NCBI GenBank assembly: GCA_964244585.1
Contig: CAXTJM010000012.1
Coordinates: 67,141-131,140 of the forward strand
Source of the DNA: LMUY01 sp964244585
GTDB taxonomy: Bacteria > Pseudomonadota > Alphaproteobacteria > Acetobacterales > Acetobacteraceae
Direction: 5' to 3'
DNA: 64,000 nucleotides
In this document: piece by piece, positions 15,376 through 23,233 of the stretch
Position numbering within the stretch: position 1 is the first letter of the stretch
Layout of the letters: each line of letters begins with the position of its first letter
Program-made: the position numbers and the translations under genes
The notes under the pieces: generated by a model
Databases searched by the model: none
The model's input: only the letters and a program-made list of their open reading frames with translations
What the model was told of the DNA's origin: nothing

Positions 15376-15990
15376 ATGGAACGCAACCGTTCCGGCGAAG
15401 TTTTTTCGCTCCGCCGGCCGAGCGGAGCGGCCGTGATGCGGGTCGAAGTGACCGACGCACTGTCCCGTGCCTTTTTTTCCGAATGGTCGCGGGTCGGTTA
15501 TGCGGCGCTTAGCCTCGAGCGGGTGGCCAAGGAGGCAAGGGTTGGCAAGGCGGCGCTCTACCGGCGATGGCCGTCCAAGGCGGCCATGGCGAGCGACCTC
15601 CTCTCGCGCGTCGGTCTGACGCTTACCGAGACCAGGGATACGGGATCGTTGGAGGCGGATGTACGGGCGCTTCTGCTTGAGTTCCGGCGCGTGCTGCGCC
15701 ATCGCGTGATCCGCCGCATCCTTGCCGATCTTTATGTCGAAACCGGACGCGAGCCAGCACTTGCGGCAGCGGTCCGCCCATTCCAGCAGGCGAGGCGCGC
15801 CGGTGTCCAACAACTCATCGAACGCGCCATCATGCGTGGCGAACTTGCCGCAACGGTAAACCGGGAGACGATCCTCGATTTTCTAGCAGGACCGCTCTAC
15901 TGGCGGCTTGTGGTCCTGGGCGAACGCTGCGACCTCGCGCACATTGAGCGTCTTGTCCGAATGACGACAGCCGCGGTGGCAGTGAGCTGA
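15376..15990 (+). CDS. TetR-family transcriptional repressor
   Basis: 204-residue TetR/AcrR regulator. The helix-turn-helix lies at about residues 21-66, with SLERVAKEARVGKAALYRRWPSKAAM as the DNA-recognition part, and a C-terminal TetR_C-like ligand domain follows. ATG at 15376 has AAGGA 8 bases upstream, but the second operator copy (15378-15393) overlaps its first codons. ATG at 15436 would give a more compact N-terminus and put both operators in the untranslated leader, so the start is uncertain. The gene is divergent from the CocE-type hydrolase, the probable target along with its own promoter. The inducer is unknown. Confidence 0.87.
   Translation: MERNRSGEVFSLRRPSGAAVMRVEVTDALSRAFFSEWSRVGYAALSLERVAKEARVGKAALYRRWPSKAAMASDLLSRVGLTLTETRDTGSLEADVRALLLEFRRVLRHRVIRRILADLYVETGREPALAAAVRPFQQARRAGVQQLIERAIMRGELAATVNRETILDFLAGPLYWRLVVLGERCDLAHIERLVRMTTAAVAVS
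15378..15393. promoter_or_regulatory. Palindromic operator, copy 2, overlapping the TetR start
   Basis: GGAACGCAACCGTTCC has the same perfect GGAACG/CGTTCC arms as the copy at 15339-15354. It begins at the third base of the ATG proposed for the TetR gene, so a bound repressor would sit on the beginning of its own coding region or leader. This fits tight autoregulation. Confidence 0.68.
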
Positions 15991-16086
15991 CAACAACGCT
16001 TCCGGTGTGATCATGCCAGACCCAAGTCAACAGCGGCGTTGCAGGCAGCCACGTTCACCAGCCGGCCGCACCAATGTCACCGCAAG

Positions 16087-16653
16087 ATGAGTGTTTCACG
16101 TGAAACAAAGCTGGAGGATTATCTCAGCCTCCTCCAGCGTTGGGGGTCTTCACTCAACCTGACGTCGGCGCGCCGTAGCTCCTATGCAGCGCTGCGGTCC
16201 TTAGTGGACGATTGCCTCTGCATCACGCCGCATCTTCCAAGCCGCCTCGATCGTTTGATCGATCTCGGCTCGGGCCAGGGGCTGCCAGCGATCCCGCTGG
16301 CGATCGAGACGGGGATCGCGATCGAGTTGATCGAAGCCGACAAGCGAAAGGCGGCATTTCTGACCACGGTTCTGGCAAACCTGAACCTACAAGGCGTCGT
16401 TCACGCCAGCCGTATCGAGGCGACCCAACTCATTCCGGCACAATGCGTGACGGCACGTGCTTTGACATCCCTTTCCGGGTTGGCGACGTTGGCGCGCCCA
16501 TTTCTCGCACAAGATGGCTACGGTCTTTTCCTCAAAGGACCCGCGGTGATTCCGGAAATCGGGCGCCTTGCGGCAGAGGGACGCTACAACGTCGAACTTC
16601 TTGCCACGACTAGGCCACCCTCAACCCTCGTCAAATTGACACCCATTGGGTAA
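16087..16653 (+). CDS. rsmG: 16S rRNA (guanine-N7) methyltransferase RsmG (GidB)
   Basis: 188-residue methyltransferase that makes m7G527 in 16S rRNA. The SAM-binding motif LIDLGSGQGLPAIPLAI (about 59-75), IELIEADKRKAAFL and the basic tail region are typical. ATG at 16087 is chosen over 16039 because the extra upstream residues have no RsmG similarity and because codons 2-7 form the parS site, as in other species where the rsmG start overlaps parS. It precedes parA by 9 bases, the standard rsmG-parA-parB order. Unusually, mnmG (gidA) is not upstream: a TetR gene is there instead, suggesting a rearrangement at this boundary. Confidence 0.9.
   Translation: MSVSRETKLEDYLSLLQRWGSSLNLTSARRSSYAALRSLVDDCLCITPHLPSRLDRLIDLGSGQGLPAIPLAIETGIAIELIEADKRKAAFLTTVLANLNLQGVVHASRIEATQLIPAQCVTARALTSLSGLATLARPFLAQDGYGLFLKGPAVIPEIGRLAAEGRYNVELLATTRPPSTLVKLTPIG
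16092..16107. other. parS: parS centromere site (perfect)
   Basis: TGTTTCACGTGAAACA matches the canonical 16-base parS palindrome at every position. It lies within codons 2-7 of rsmG and directly before parAB. ParB nucleates here, spreads as a CTP-dependent clamp, and is segregated by ParA. Its presence marks the origin-proximal domain. No second perfect copy was noticed in the window. Confidence 0.95.
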
Positions 16654-16662
16654 GACCCGGGT

Positions 16663-17472
16663 GTGAGCGTCAAACCAGGCAGCAGCGAGCCGCACATCAT
16701 CGCAGTGGCCAACCAGAAGGGCGGTGTTGGCAAGACAACCACGACGCTCAACCTGGCAACCGCCTTGGCATTGGCTGGCCAGCGCGTGCTGATCGTTGAT
16801 CTTGATCCGCAGGGAAATGCCTCCACCGGGTTGGATATCAGCCGAACCGATCGGCAGCCCGGCAGCTATAGCTGCATTACCGGCCGGACGGCCTTGCGAG
16901 ATTGCATTCGTCCCACCCAGGCCGTCGGTTTGTTCATCATGCCTGCAGAGCCCGATCTAGCCGGTGCCGAAATCGAGTTGGTAAGCCAACCGCGCCGAGA
17001 ATTCCACCTTCAGCACGCTTTCGAACAGCGGCACGATTTTGCGATCATCCTCATCGACTGTCCACCAAGCCTGGGATTACTGACGCTTAACGCCCTGGTG
17101 GCATCCACATCCATCCTGGTGCCGCTTCAATGCGAGTTCTTTGCACTTGAGGGATTGAGCCAGTTGGCCCAAACGGTCGACCGGGTTCGATCTCGTTTCA
17201 ACCAAAAAGCGGCAATCGAAGGCATTGTCCTGACGATGTATGATCGCCGGAACAACCTGTCAGAACTTGTAGCTGCCGACGCAAGAAGCTTCTTCGGCAA
17301 ACGGGTTTACGAAACCGTGGTGCCAAGAAGCGTTCGCGTGTCCGAGGCCCCCAGCCATGGCAAACCCGTCATGCTGTACGATCCCAAATCCATCGGCGCG
17401 CAGGCCTATGCCAAGGTAGCGCAAGAACTAAGCCACCGTTTCTCCCTGGCACCGATGACGGTTGGCGCATGA
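16663..17472 (+). CDS. parA: Chromosome-partitioning ATPase ParA (Soj)
   Basis: 269-residue deviant-Walker ATPase that moves ParB-parS complexes and so segregates the origin. The deviant Walker A KGGVGKTT (about 19-26, with the signature lysine), the DLDPQGNAS switch I region, and IDCPPSLGLLTLNAL (Walker B) are present. It starts with GTG at 16663, 9 bases after rsmG. It overlaps parB by 4 bases (ATGA), so the two are co-translated. Codon composition is less GC-rich than in the surrounding catabolic and heme/Ehr regions. Confidence 0.96.
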   Translation: MSVKPGSSEPHIIAVANQKGGVGKTTTTLNLATALALAGQRVLIVDLDPQGNASTGLDISRTDRQPGSYSCITGRTALRDCIRPTQAVGLFIMPAEPDLAGAEIELVSQPRREFHLQHAFEQRHDFAIILIDCPPSLGLLTLNALVASTSILVPLQCEFFALEGLSQLAQTVDRVRSRFNQKAAIEGIVLTMYDRRNNLSELVAADARSFFGKRVYETVVPRSVRVSEAPSHGKPVMLYDPKSIGAQAYAKVAQELSHRFSLAPMTVGA

Positions 17473-18335
17473 AGGGTGCCTCGCCCCGACTTGGCCGGGG
17501 ATTAGCGGCGCTGCTTGGCGACAGCCCGGCATCAACGAACCCGACGGACACCGTGGGCATGGTGGACATTGACGTCTTGGAGCCAAGTCCGTTTCAACCC
17601 CGAGGCCCGATACGTGACGATGAGTTGCAGGAACTCGCCGCATCCATCCGGGCTCGTGGCGTGCTCCAACCCATCCTGGTCCGCCCATACGCGGCACGCC
17701 CCGACCGGTTTCAGATCATCGCTGGCGAACGTCGCTGGCGCGCCGCCCGATTGGCCGGTGTCGAGACGATCCCTTGTTTTATCCGCGACATGCCGGACAC
17801 GGATGCCAGCGCGGCAGCCCTCGTCGAAAACCTTCAACGCAAGGACCTCAACCCGATCGAGGAGGCCGAAGGCTTCCGCCGGCTGATTGACGAGTTCGGG
17901 TTGACGCAGGAGGAACTTGGCAGCGCAATCGGCAAGTCTCGCAGCCATATTGCGAACCTGCTTCGATTACTGGGGCTGCCCTTGGACGTTATCGGGTACG
18001 TCCGCGATGGGCGATTGAGCGCCGGACACGCACGCGCGGCATTGGCCTGCCCAGACCCTGGCGCTGCCGCCGAGCAAATGCTCGCGCGGGGGTTGAACGT
18101 TCGCCAGGCCGAGGCGCTTGCAGTCCCAAGACCTCCTGCAAACATCCCTGTATCGCGGCCGCATAGTGCATCGGATAACAGCACAGCCGATCTTCGGGCC
18201 GTCGAGGCCGATCTTGCCGAACGCCTCGGTCTGGCGGTTTCAATCAGCTTCAACGGACGAGGCGGAACCGTGAGCCTGCGCTATCAAACACTCGACCAGT
18301 TGGACCATATCATCGCCAAGCTGGGTCAAGGCTGA
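17469..18335 (+). CDS. parB: Chromosome-partitioning protein ParB (Spo0J)
   Basis: 288-residue parS-binding CTPase clamp. The N-terminal segment RLGRGLAALLG is the ParA-stimulating tail. The CTP-binding region shows PFQPR, GVLQPILVRP and GERRWRAAR (box II). ENLQRKDLNPIEEAEGF leads into the helix-turn-helix (TQEELGSAIGKSRSHIANLLRLLGLP), and the C-terminal dimerisation domain ends near 288. It is coupled to parA by an ATGA overlap. It ends 14 bases before the convergent holA stop. Its binding site is the parS in rsmG. Confidence 0.96.
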   Translation: MKGASPRLGRGLAALLGDSPASTNPTDTVGMVDIDVLEPSPFQPRGPIRDDELQELAASIRARGVLQPILVRPYAARPDRFQIIAGERRWRAARLAGVETIPCFIRDMPDTDASAAALVENLQRKDLNPIEEAEGFRRLIDEFGLTQEELGSAIGKSRSHIANLLRLLGLPLDVIGYVRDGRLSAGHARAALACPDPGAAAEQMLARGLNVRQAEALAVPRPPANIPVSRPHSASDNSTADLRAVEADLAERLGLAVSISFNGRGGTVSLRYQTLDQLDHIIAKLGQG

Positions 18336-18349
18336 CGCAGCCAGAGAGT

Positions 18350-19354
18350 TTAGAGTTTGGCCCTCGTCCCGGCGACCAGGCCGACGAGGCGGCTGGCGAT
18401 TGCGAAATCCGGCGACGCCGCCCGCTTGCAAGCTATGTCGGCATCCCGGATCGCGCGGCCCAGCGCCTCCAACCGCGGCACATTCCAGCGTTGCACTTCC
18501 TGCAAGAAGGCAGGCACCTGGCGAGGGAAGATGGGCGGCTGCAAGCCTCGGCACGCTTCCTCCGCAGTGCGTCCGCCTTCCATAAGAAGACGGACCTTCA
18601 ACACTCGCTGAACCTGGTTGGCCAACACCGCCAGCACTCCCGGACCACTTGCCCCGTCTCGACCTAGCTCCGCCAGCAAGGCGTCGCACTGAGGGGCCGA
18701 TCCTGCCAGGGCGGACGACATGGCGGCACCTAGTGTCGCGTCCAGGCTGGCCGCGCAACACGCCTGGGCAATCTCCAGCGTTACGCACCCTTCCTGCGCC
18801 GCATACAGGCTGAGCTTCTCAAGCTCACCGCGGCGACGATCCGAATCGCCCCCGAGTTCCTGCGTCAGATACGTCAGCGCAGCCGGCTCGACCGCCAATC
18901 CTGCAGCGCCAAGGACGCGCTTGATTTCACCGGCAAGCGCCGCCCCGGTGTCGGGATAGCAGGCGATGACGGCCCATTGCGGGTGCTTCTCCGCCAAAGC
19001 CCGGAGCTTGGAGCGCGCGGTCAAAGCAGCGCCTTCCAATAGGACGAGTGCATCTGCACGGTGGCCCGCCAGGCTTGCCAGGGAGGCGGCCAACCCGTCC
19101 GTGGCGTCCTGCACGCGAATGACCCGGCGTCCGCCACCCAGCGACAGGCTGGCTGCCTCGTCGCGGAGCCGGGCGTGCTCCTCTCGGGTCAACACGCATG
19201 ATCGGAACGGGTCCGCTGCCGCCCCGACCACGGCCAAGGTTGCCAGGCCGACATGGTCGCGAATCCGGCCGGCGTCGTCCCCGTAGAACAGGATACCGCA
19301 GAACGCCGAGGAATCTTTCAGGACATGGGCGACCTGGTGGGCGGCGATTTTCAC
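18350..19354 (-). CDS. holA: DNA polymerase III delta subunit HolA
   Basis: 334-residue clamp-loader subunit that opens the beta clamp. Its N-terminal domain has the weak Walker-like FYGDDAGRIRDHV (about 23-35) seen in delta subunits. PFRSCVLT, ALVLLEGA, the middle AAA+ lid segment and the C-terminal collar helices (VLAVLANQVQRVLKVR; PQVPAFLQEVQRW-type) follow the family layout. It ends the leuS-lptE-holA operon, 3 bases after lptE, and is convergent with parB. DnaX and HolB are elsewhere. Confidence 0.88.
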   Translation of the reverse strand: MKIAAHQVAHVLKDSSAFCGILFYGDDAGRIRDHVGLATLAVVGAAADPFRSCVLTREEHARLRDEAASLSLGGGRRVIRVQDATDGLAASLASLAGHRADALVLLEGAALTARSKLRALAEKHPQWAVIACYPDTGAALAGEIKRVLGAAGLAVEPAALTYLTQELGGDSDRRRGELEKLSLYAAQEGCVTLEIAQACCAASLDATLGAAMSSALAGSAPQCDALLAELGRDGASGPGVLAVLANQVQRVLKVRLLMEGGRTAEEACRGLQPPIFPRQVPAFLQEVQRWNVPRLEALGRAIRDADIACKRAASPDFAIASRLVGLVAGTRAKL

Positions 19355-19357
19355 CGT

Positions 19358-19897
19358 TCAACCAGTCGCCGCACGTCGCGAGAAATAGGACGCAAGCTGA
19401 AGCGTGATCTGGTTGGCGACGGCTTCGGCAATCCGCCGCTGCGTGGCCTCGCTGGCGAGGTCGGCCTCGAAATACTGCTGGTCCAGGATATTGAGGCCAT
19501 CGAGCGCCCGCGCGGTGCCGCTCGTCACCAACGTGCTCGCGGGATCCAGCATCTTCAGCGACCAGGCCGCCGTGCCGATCTGGCGGACGCGGGTGACCGT
19601 GGAATCTTGCTGGATGCCGATGCTGTCCGAACTGATACCGAAGCTTACCGACAACTCGTATTGCTTGGCCAACGCTTCGCTCGTGTTCGTCAGCCGTTGC
19701 TGCAGCGCCTGCCGGAGAAGTTGGCCCGCCCGGTCCGGCAAGACGGCGACGTCGACCAGCCCCAGTTCGTGCTGGGCGGGGCTCGACCGACCACCGCGCA
19801 CGGCATAGACCGGCCGGAAACCGCATCCCGACACGCAAGCCGCCACCCCAAGCAGCAAATGGCGACGAACCAGGTTCGGCCTGCTCACCGCGATCAC
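19358..19897 (-). CDS. lptE: LPS-assembly lipoprotein LptE
   Basis: 179-residue outer-membrane lipoprotein that plugs LptD and helps insert lipopolysaccharide. The N-terminal signal ends in a lipobox-like LLLGVAACVSGCGFRPVY, where GCGFRPVY is the hallmark start of mature alphaproteobacterial LptE. The rest is short and poorly conserved, ending in an amphipathic helix (AEAVANQITLQLASYFSRR). It overlaps the leuS stop by 4 bases (ATGA) and precedes holA, the usual order in this group. Confidence 0.88.
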   Translation of the reverse strand: MIAVSRPNLVRRHLLLGVAACVSGCGFRPVYAVRGGRSSPAQHELGLVDVAVLPDRAGQLLRQALQQRLTNTSEALAKQYELSVSFGISSDSIGIQQDSTVTRVRQIGTAAWSLKMLDPASTLVTSGTARALDGLNILDQQYFEADLASEATQRRIAEAVANQITLQLASYFSRRAATG

Positions 19898-22515
19898 GGC
19901 GTGTCGCCCACCGCGAAGTTTACGATGCGGCCGGGTACATAGATCCGCCGGAGGATCGTCTTGCCGTCCAAGAGCCGGGCCACGTTCTCGTCTGCTGCCG
20001 CGGCCTGGATCACGACGTCTTCCGCACTGTCCACCGGCACGTCGATCCGGCCCCTCAGCTTACCGCCGACCTGCACGGCGATGGTCATCATGGTCTTCGT
20101 CATCATCGCCGGGTCGGCGATCGGCCACGTCATGTCGGGCAGGCCAACCGCCCCGGGTTGGAGTTGGGACAGGATTTCGGCCGCGAGATGGGGCATCATC
20201 GGGGCTGCCAGTCGAGCGAAGACGTCCATTGCTGCCCTAACCTCACCAGCGGCCGAGCTGTCCTCCACAGCCAGCGCGCGTTGCGCATCGAAGATGGCGT
20301 TCAGGAGTTCATACAGGCGCGCCACCGCGACGTTGAACGCAAACTGGTCCAGTGCCGTCGTCACGCTCGCGATCGTGCGGTGCACGGACCGCGCCAACGC
20401 CGTCGGCGCTGTTGCCGCCGGGCCGCCGGGCTCCAGCGCGGCAATCGCCTGAGTCAGCCGGTAAACGCGTTGCGTGAACCGGTGCGCTCCGGCGATGCCG
20501 GTTTCCGTCCACTCCATGTCGCGGTCGGGTGGGTTGTCCGACAGGACGAACCAGCGGGCCGTATCGGCGCCGTACCGTCCAATGATCTCCTGTGGATCGA
20601 TGGTGTTCCGCTTCGACTTGGACATCTTGTCGATCGACGTCACCGTGACGTCCGCGCCGGTCGCGATCTCACGCACCGTTCCGTCCGGCTGCCGCACGAT
20701 TTCCGCCGGATACAGCCATCGGCCATCCGCCGCGCGATAGCTCTCATGCGTCACCATGCCCTGGGTGAACAATCCGGCGAACGGCTCATCGACATCCACC
20801 ATATCGGCCGCGTGCATGGCCCGGGTAAAAAATCGCGCGTAGAGCAAATGCAGGATCGCATGATCGATGCCGCCGACATATTGGTCGACGGGCATCCAAT
20901 GGGCCGCCGCCGCGCTTGCCACCGGCTGCTCGGCCTGCGGGCTGCAGAACCGGGCGAAATACCATGAACTGTCCACGAAGGTGTCGAGCGTGTCCGTCTC
21001 CCGCTCGGCGCGGCCACCGCATCTCGGGCAGGCCACGATGCGCCAGGCATCGTGGCGGTCCAGCGGGTTGCCGGGTTGATCGAACGTCACATCCTCCGGC
21101 AGCACCACGGGCAGGTCGGCATCCGGCACGGGGACGATGCCGCAGGCGGCACAGTGCACGACCGGGATGGGACAGCCCCAATAGCGCTGCCGGCTGATCC
21201 CCCAGTCCCGCATGCGCCAATTCGTCACGCCATTGCCTTGGCCACTGCCGCTCAAACGCTGGATGACCACCGTCATGGCCTCTGTCGTGGCCAGGCCGTC
21301 GAGGAAGTCCGAGTTGATCATCTCGCCCGGGCCGTCATAGGCCTTGGCGCCAACGGCGAACGACGTGGCATCCTCGCCGGGCGGCAGGACGACAGGGATA
21401 ACCGCCAGGTCATACTTGCGGGCGAAATCCAGATCGCGCTGATCGCCGCAAGGACAGCCGAAGATCGCGCCGGTGCCGTATTCCATAAGCACGAAATTGG
21501 CGATCCACACCGATACGACACGATCCTCGAAGGGGTGGCGGACATTGAACCCGGTGTCGTAGCCGCGCTTCTCCGCTCCCTCGATCGCGGCCTCGCTCGT
21601 GCCGAGAGCGCGGCACTCCGCCACGAACGCCGCCGCCGCACTATCCCTAGCCGCCGCGGCGGCGGCGAGCGGGTGCTCCGGCGCCACTGCCAGGAACGAC
21701 ATGCCGAAGAGCGTGTCCGGCCGGGTGGTATAGACCTCGACCTCGACCAGGGGACCCACCGGATGCTCCAGAGCGAACCGGATCCGTGCGCCCTCGCTGC
21801 GACCGATCCATTTGGACTGCATCGCCCGCACCCGGTCCGGCCAGCGGCTGAGGCCCGGCAGGGCGTCGAGCAGTTCGGGAGCATAGTTGGTGATACGGAA
21901 GAACCATTGAGCCAATTGGCGCTTTTCGACCGGAGCGCCGGAGCGCCATCCGCGGCCATCGACCACCTGCTCGTTCGCCAGCACCGTCTCGTCGATGGGA
22001 TCCCAGTTTACCCAGCTCAGCCGGCGGTCGACCAGCCCCATTCGCAGGAAGGCGAGGAACAGCTTCTGCTGCTGCCCGTAATAGGCGGGATCGCAGGTCG
22101 CGAACTCCCTCGACCAGTCGATCGACAGCCCCATGCGCTGCAACTCGGCCCGCATTGCGGCGATGTTGCGCCAGGTCCACTCCGCCGGATGCACCTTGCG
22201 TTCGCGTGCGGCATTCTCCGCCGGCAGGCCGAACGCGTCCCATCCCATCGGGTGCAGCACATCGAATCCGCAAGCCCGCTTGTAGCGGGCAACCACGTCA
22301 CCCAGCGTGTAGTTGCGCACATGTCCCATGTGGATGTTTCCGCTCGGATACGGAAACATCTCGAGCACGTAGTATTTCGGCTTCCCGCCGGTGGGGACGT
22401 CCTCGACGCGGAAGGCCGCGCTTTCGTTCCATCGGCGCTGCCAACGCGCCTCGATGGTCGCAAAGTCGTAGCCCCCTGCTTGCTCTGCCGAGGCTGGTTG
22501 TGACTGGTCTTGCAT
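19894..22515 (-). CDS. leuS: Leucyl-tRNA synthetase
   Basis: 873-residue class Ia aminoacyl-tRNA synthetase charging tRNA-Leu. The HIGH motif is PYPSGNIHMGH (about 55-65) and the KMSKS motif is MSKSKRN. The editing (CP1) domain lies between roughly residues 220 and 420, with TTRPDTLFG as the conserved T-rich editing peptide. The anticodon and C-terminal domains end at 873, a full-length protein. It is followed by lptE and holA with overlapping or nearly touching ends, and preceded by the DUF3576 gene with a 36-base gap. Confidence 0.97.
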   Translation of the reverse strand: MQDQSQPASAEQAGGYDFATIEARWQRRWNESAAFRVEDVPTGGKPKYYVLEMFPYPSGNIHMGHVRNYTLGDVVARYKRACGFDVLHPMGWDAFGLPAENAARERKVHPAEWTWRNIAAMRAELQRMGLSIDWSREFATCDPAYYGQQQKLFLAFLRMGLVDRRLSWVNWDPIDETVLANEQVVDGRGWRSGAPVEKRQLAQWFFRITNYAPELLDALPGLSRWPDRVRAMQSKWIGRSEGARIRFALEHPVGPLVEVEVYTTRPDTLFGMSFLAVAPEHPLAAAAAARDSAAAAFVAECRALGTSEAAIEGAEKRGYDTGFNVRHPFEDRVVSVWIANFVLMEYGTGAIFGCPCGDQRDLDFARKYDLAVIPVVLPPGEDATSFAVGAKAYDGPGEMINSDFLDGLATTEAMTVVIQRLSGSGQGNGVTNWRMRDWGISRQRYWGCPIPVVHCAACGIVPVPDADLPVVLPEDVTFDQPGNPLDRHDAWRIVACPRCGGRAERETDTLDTFVDSSWYFARFCSPQAEQPVASAAAAHWMPVDQYVGGIDHAILHLLYARFFTRAMHAADMVDVDEPFAGLFTQGMVTHESYRAADGRWLYPAEIVRQPDGTVREIATGADVTVTSIDKMSKSKRNTIDPQEIIGRYGADTARWFVLSDNPPDRDMEWTETGIAGAHRFTQRVYRLTQAIAALEPGGPAATAPTALARSVHRTIASVTTALDQFAFNVAVARLYELLNAIFDAQRALAVEDSSAAGEVRAAMDVFARLAAPMMPHLAAEILSQLQPGAVGLPDMTWPIADPAMMTKTMMTIAVQVGGKLRGRIDVPVDSAEDVVIQAAAADENVARLLDGKTILRRIYVPGRIVNFAVGDTP

Positions 22516-22551
22516 TCGTGGCTCACACCCATGGGGGCATGGCGGCTGGCG

Positions 22552-23085
22552 CTATTGGCTGGCGGTTTGCGCCCTCAGCTCGCGCGCCCGCGCCAGCACC
22601 TTGTTCTCGATCTCGCCAGTCGTCGTGCGGCTTACCGCCGCATCGACCCATTGGCCGTTCTGCTGCACTTGCCGGAACACGGACACCCGTACGCCATCGG
22701 CCCGCAACTGGCGCCCCAGAATATACGCCGTGGCCTTGAAGCGCTCGCCGGCCGCGGATGGTGGCTGATACCAATCGGTGATGATGACCCCGCCAAACGG
22801 GTCCGCCGAGGCGAGCGGCATGAAGGCGAGCGTGTCCAGCGCGCCGCGCCAGAGATAGGCGTTCACACCCAGCGCCGCCCCGTCCTGGTTGCCGCCGCTG
22901 CCTGTTCCCTTGCCGATGCCGAACACCAGGCCCCCATCGCCACCCAGCTTCCCGCGGTCGCCCTGGGTGCGATAGTCGTTGTACTCGCTCTCCGCCACCG
23001 GCCGGACGTTCTCGTTTCCGCTGCAGGCGGTGAACGCGACCAAGGCGACGAGCGGGAAGAGGCGAGCGTTGCGACGAATGGACAT
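22552..23085 (-). CDS. DUF3576 lipoprotein
   Basis: 177-residue predicted lipoprotein with a short signal (MSIRRNARLFPLVALVAFTACSG) ending in FTAC. The mature part has the family features GIGKG, LWRGALDTLAFMPL and DWYQPP, then VSVFRQVQQNGQWVDAAVS. The family is common in alphaproteobacteria directly upstream of leuS, and its function is unknown; an envelope role is likely given the linkage to lptE. ATG at 23085 is chosen because the longer frame to 23346 runs into the porin gene. Confidence 0.85.
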   Translation of the reverse strand: MSIRRNARLFPLVALVAFTACSGNENVRPVAESEYNDYRTQGDRGKLGGDGGLVFGIGKGTGSGGNQDGAALGVNAYLWRGALDTLAFMPLASADPFGGVIITDWYQPPSAAGERFKATAYILGRQLRADGVRVSVFRQVQQNGQWVDAAVSRTTTGEIENKVLARARELRAQTASQ

Positions 23086-23184
23086 GGACCGCCTGCGAGG
23101 GAGATGCCGCACAGATGCGGCAGCCCTGTCTACCGCGTGTTCGGCCGAGCGCCAAGGACTTCGATCCTTTCGGCCAAACGAAAA

Positions 23185-23210
23185 CGGGCGGCAGATCGCT
23201 CTGCCGCCCG
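23185..23210 (-). terminator. Rho-independent terminator of the porin gene
   Basis: CGGGCGGCAG and CTGCCGCCCG form a perfect 10-base stem with a 6-base loop (ATCGCT). On the minus strand, the hairpin is followed by TTTTCGTTT. It lies 24 bases after the porin stop at 23234 and separates porin from the DUF3576-leuS unit. Confidence 0.88.
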
Positions 23211-23233
23211 CATCCGAAGCCAGTAAGATCAGG

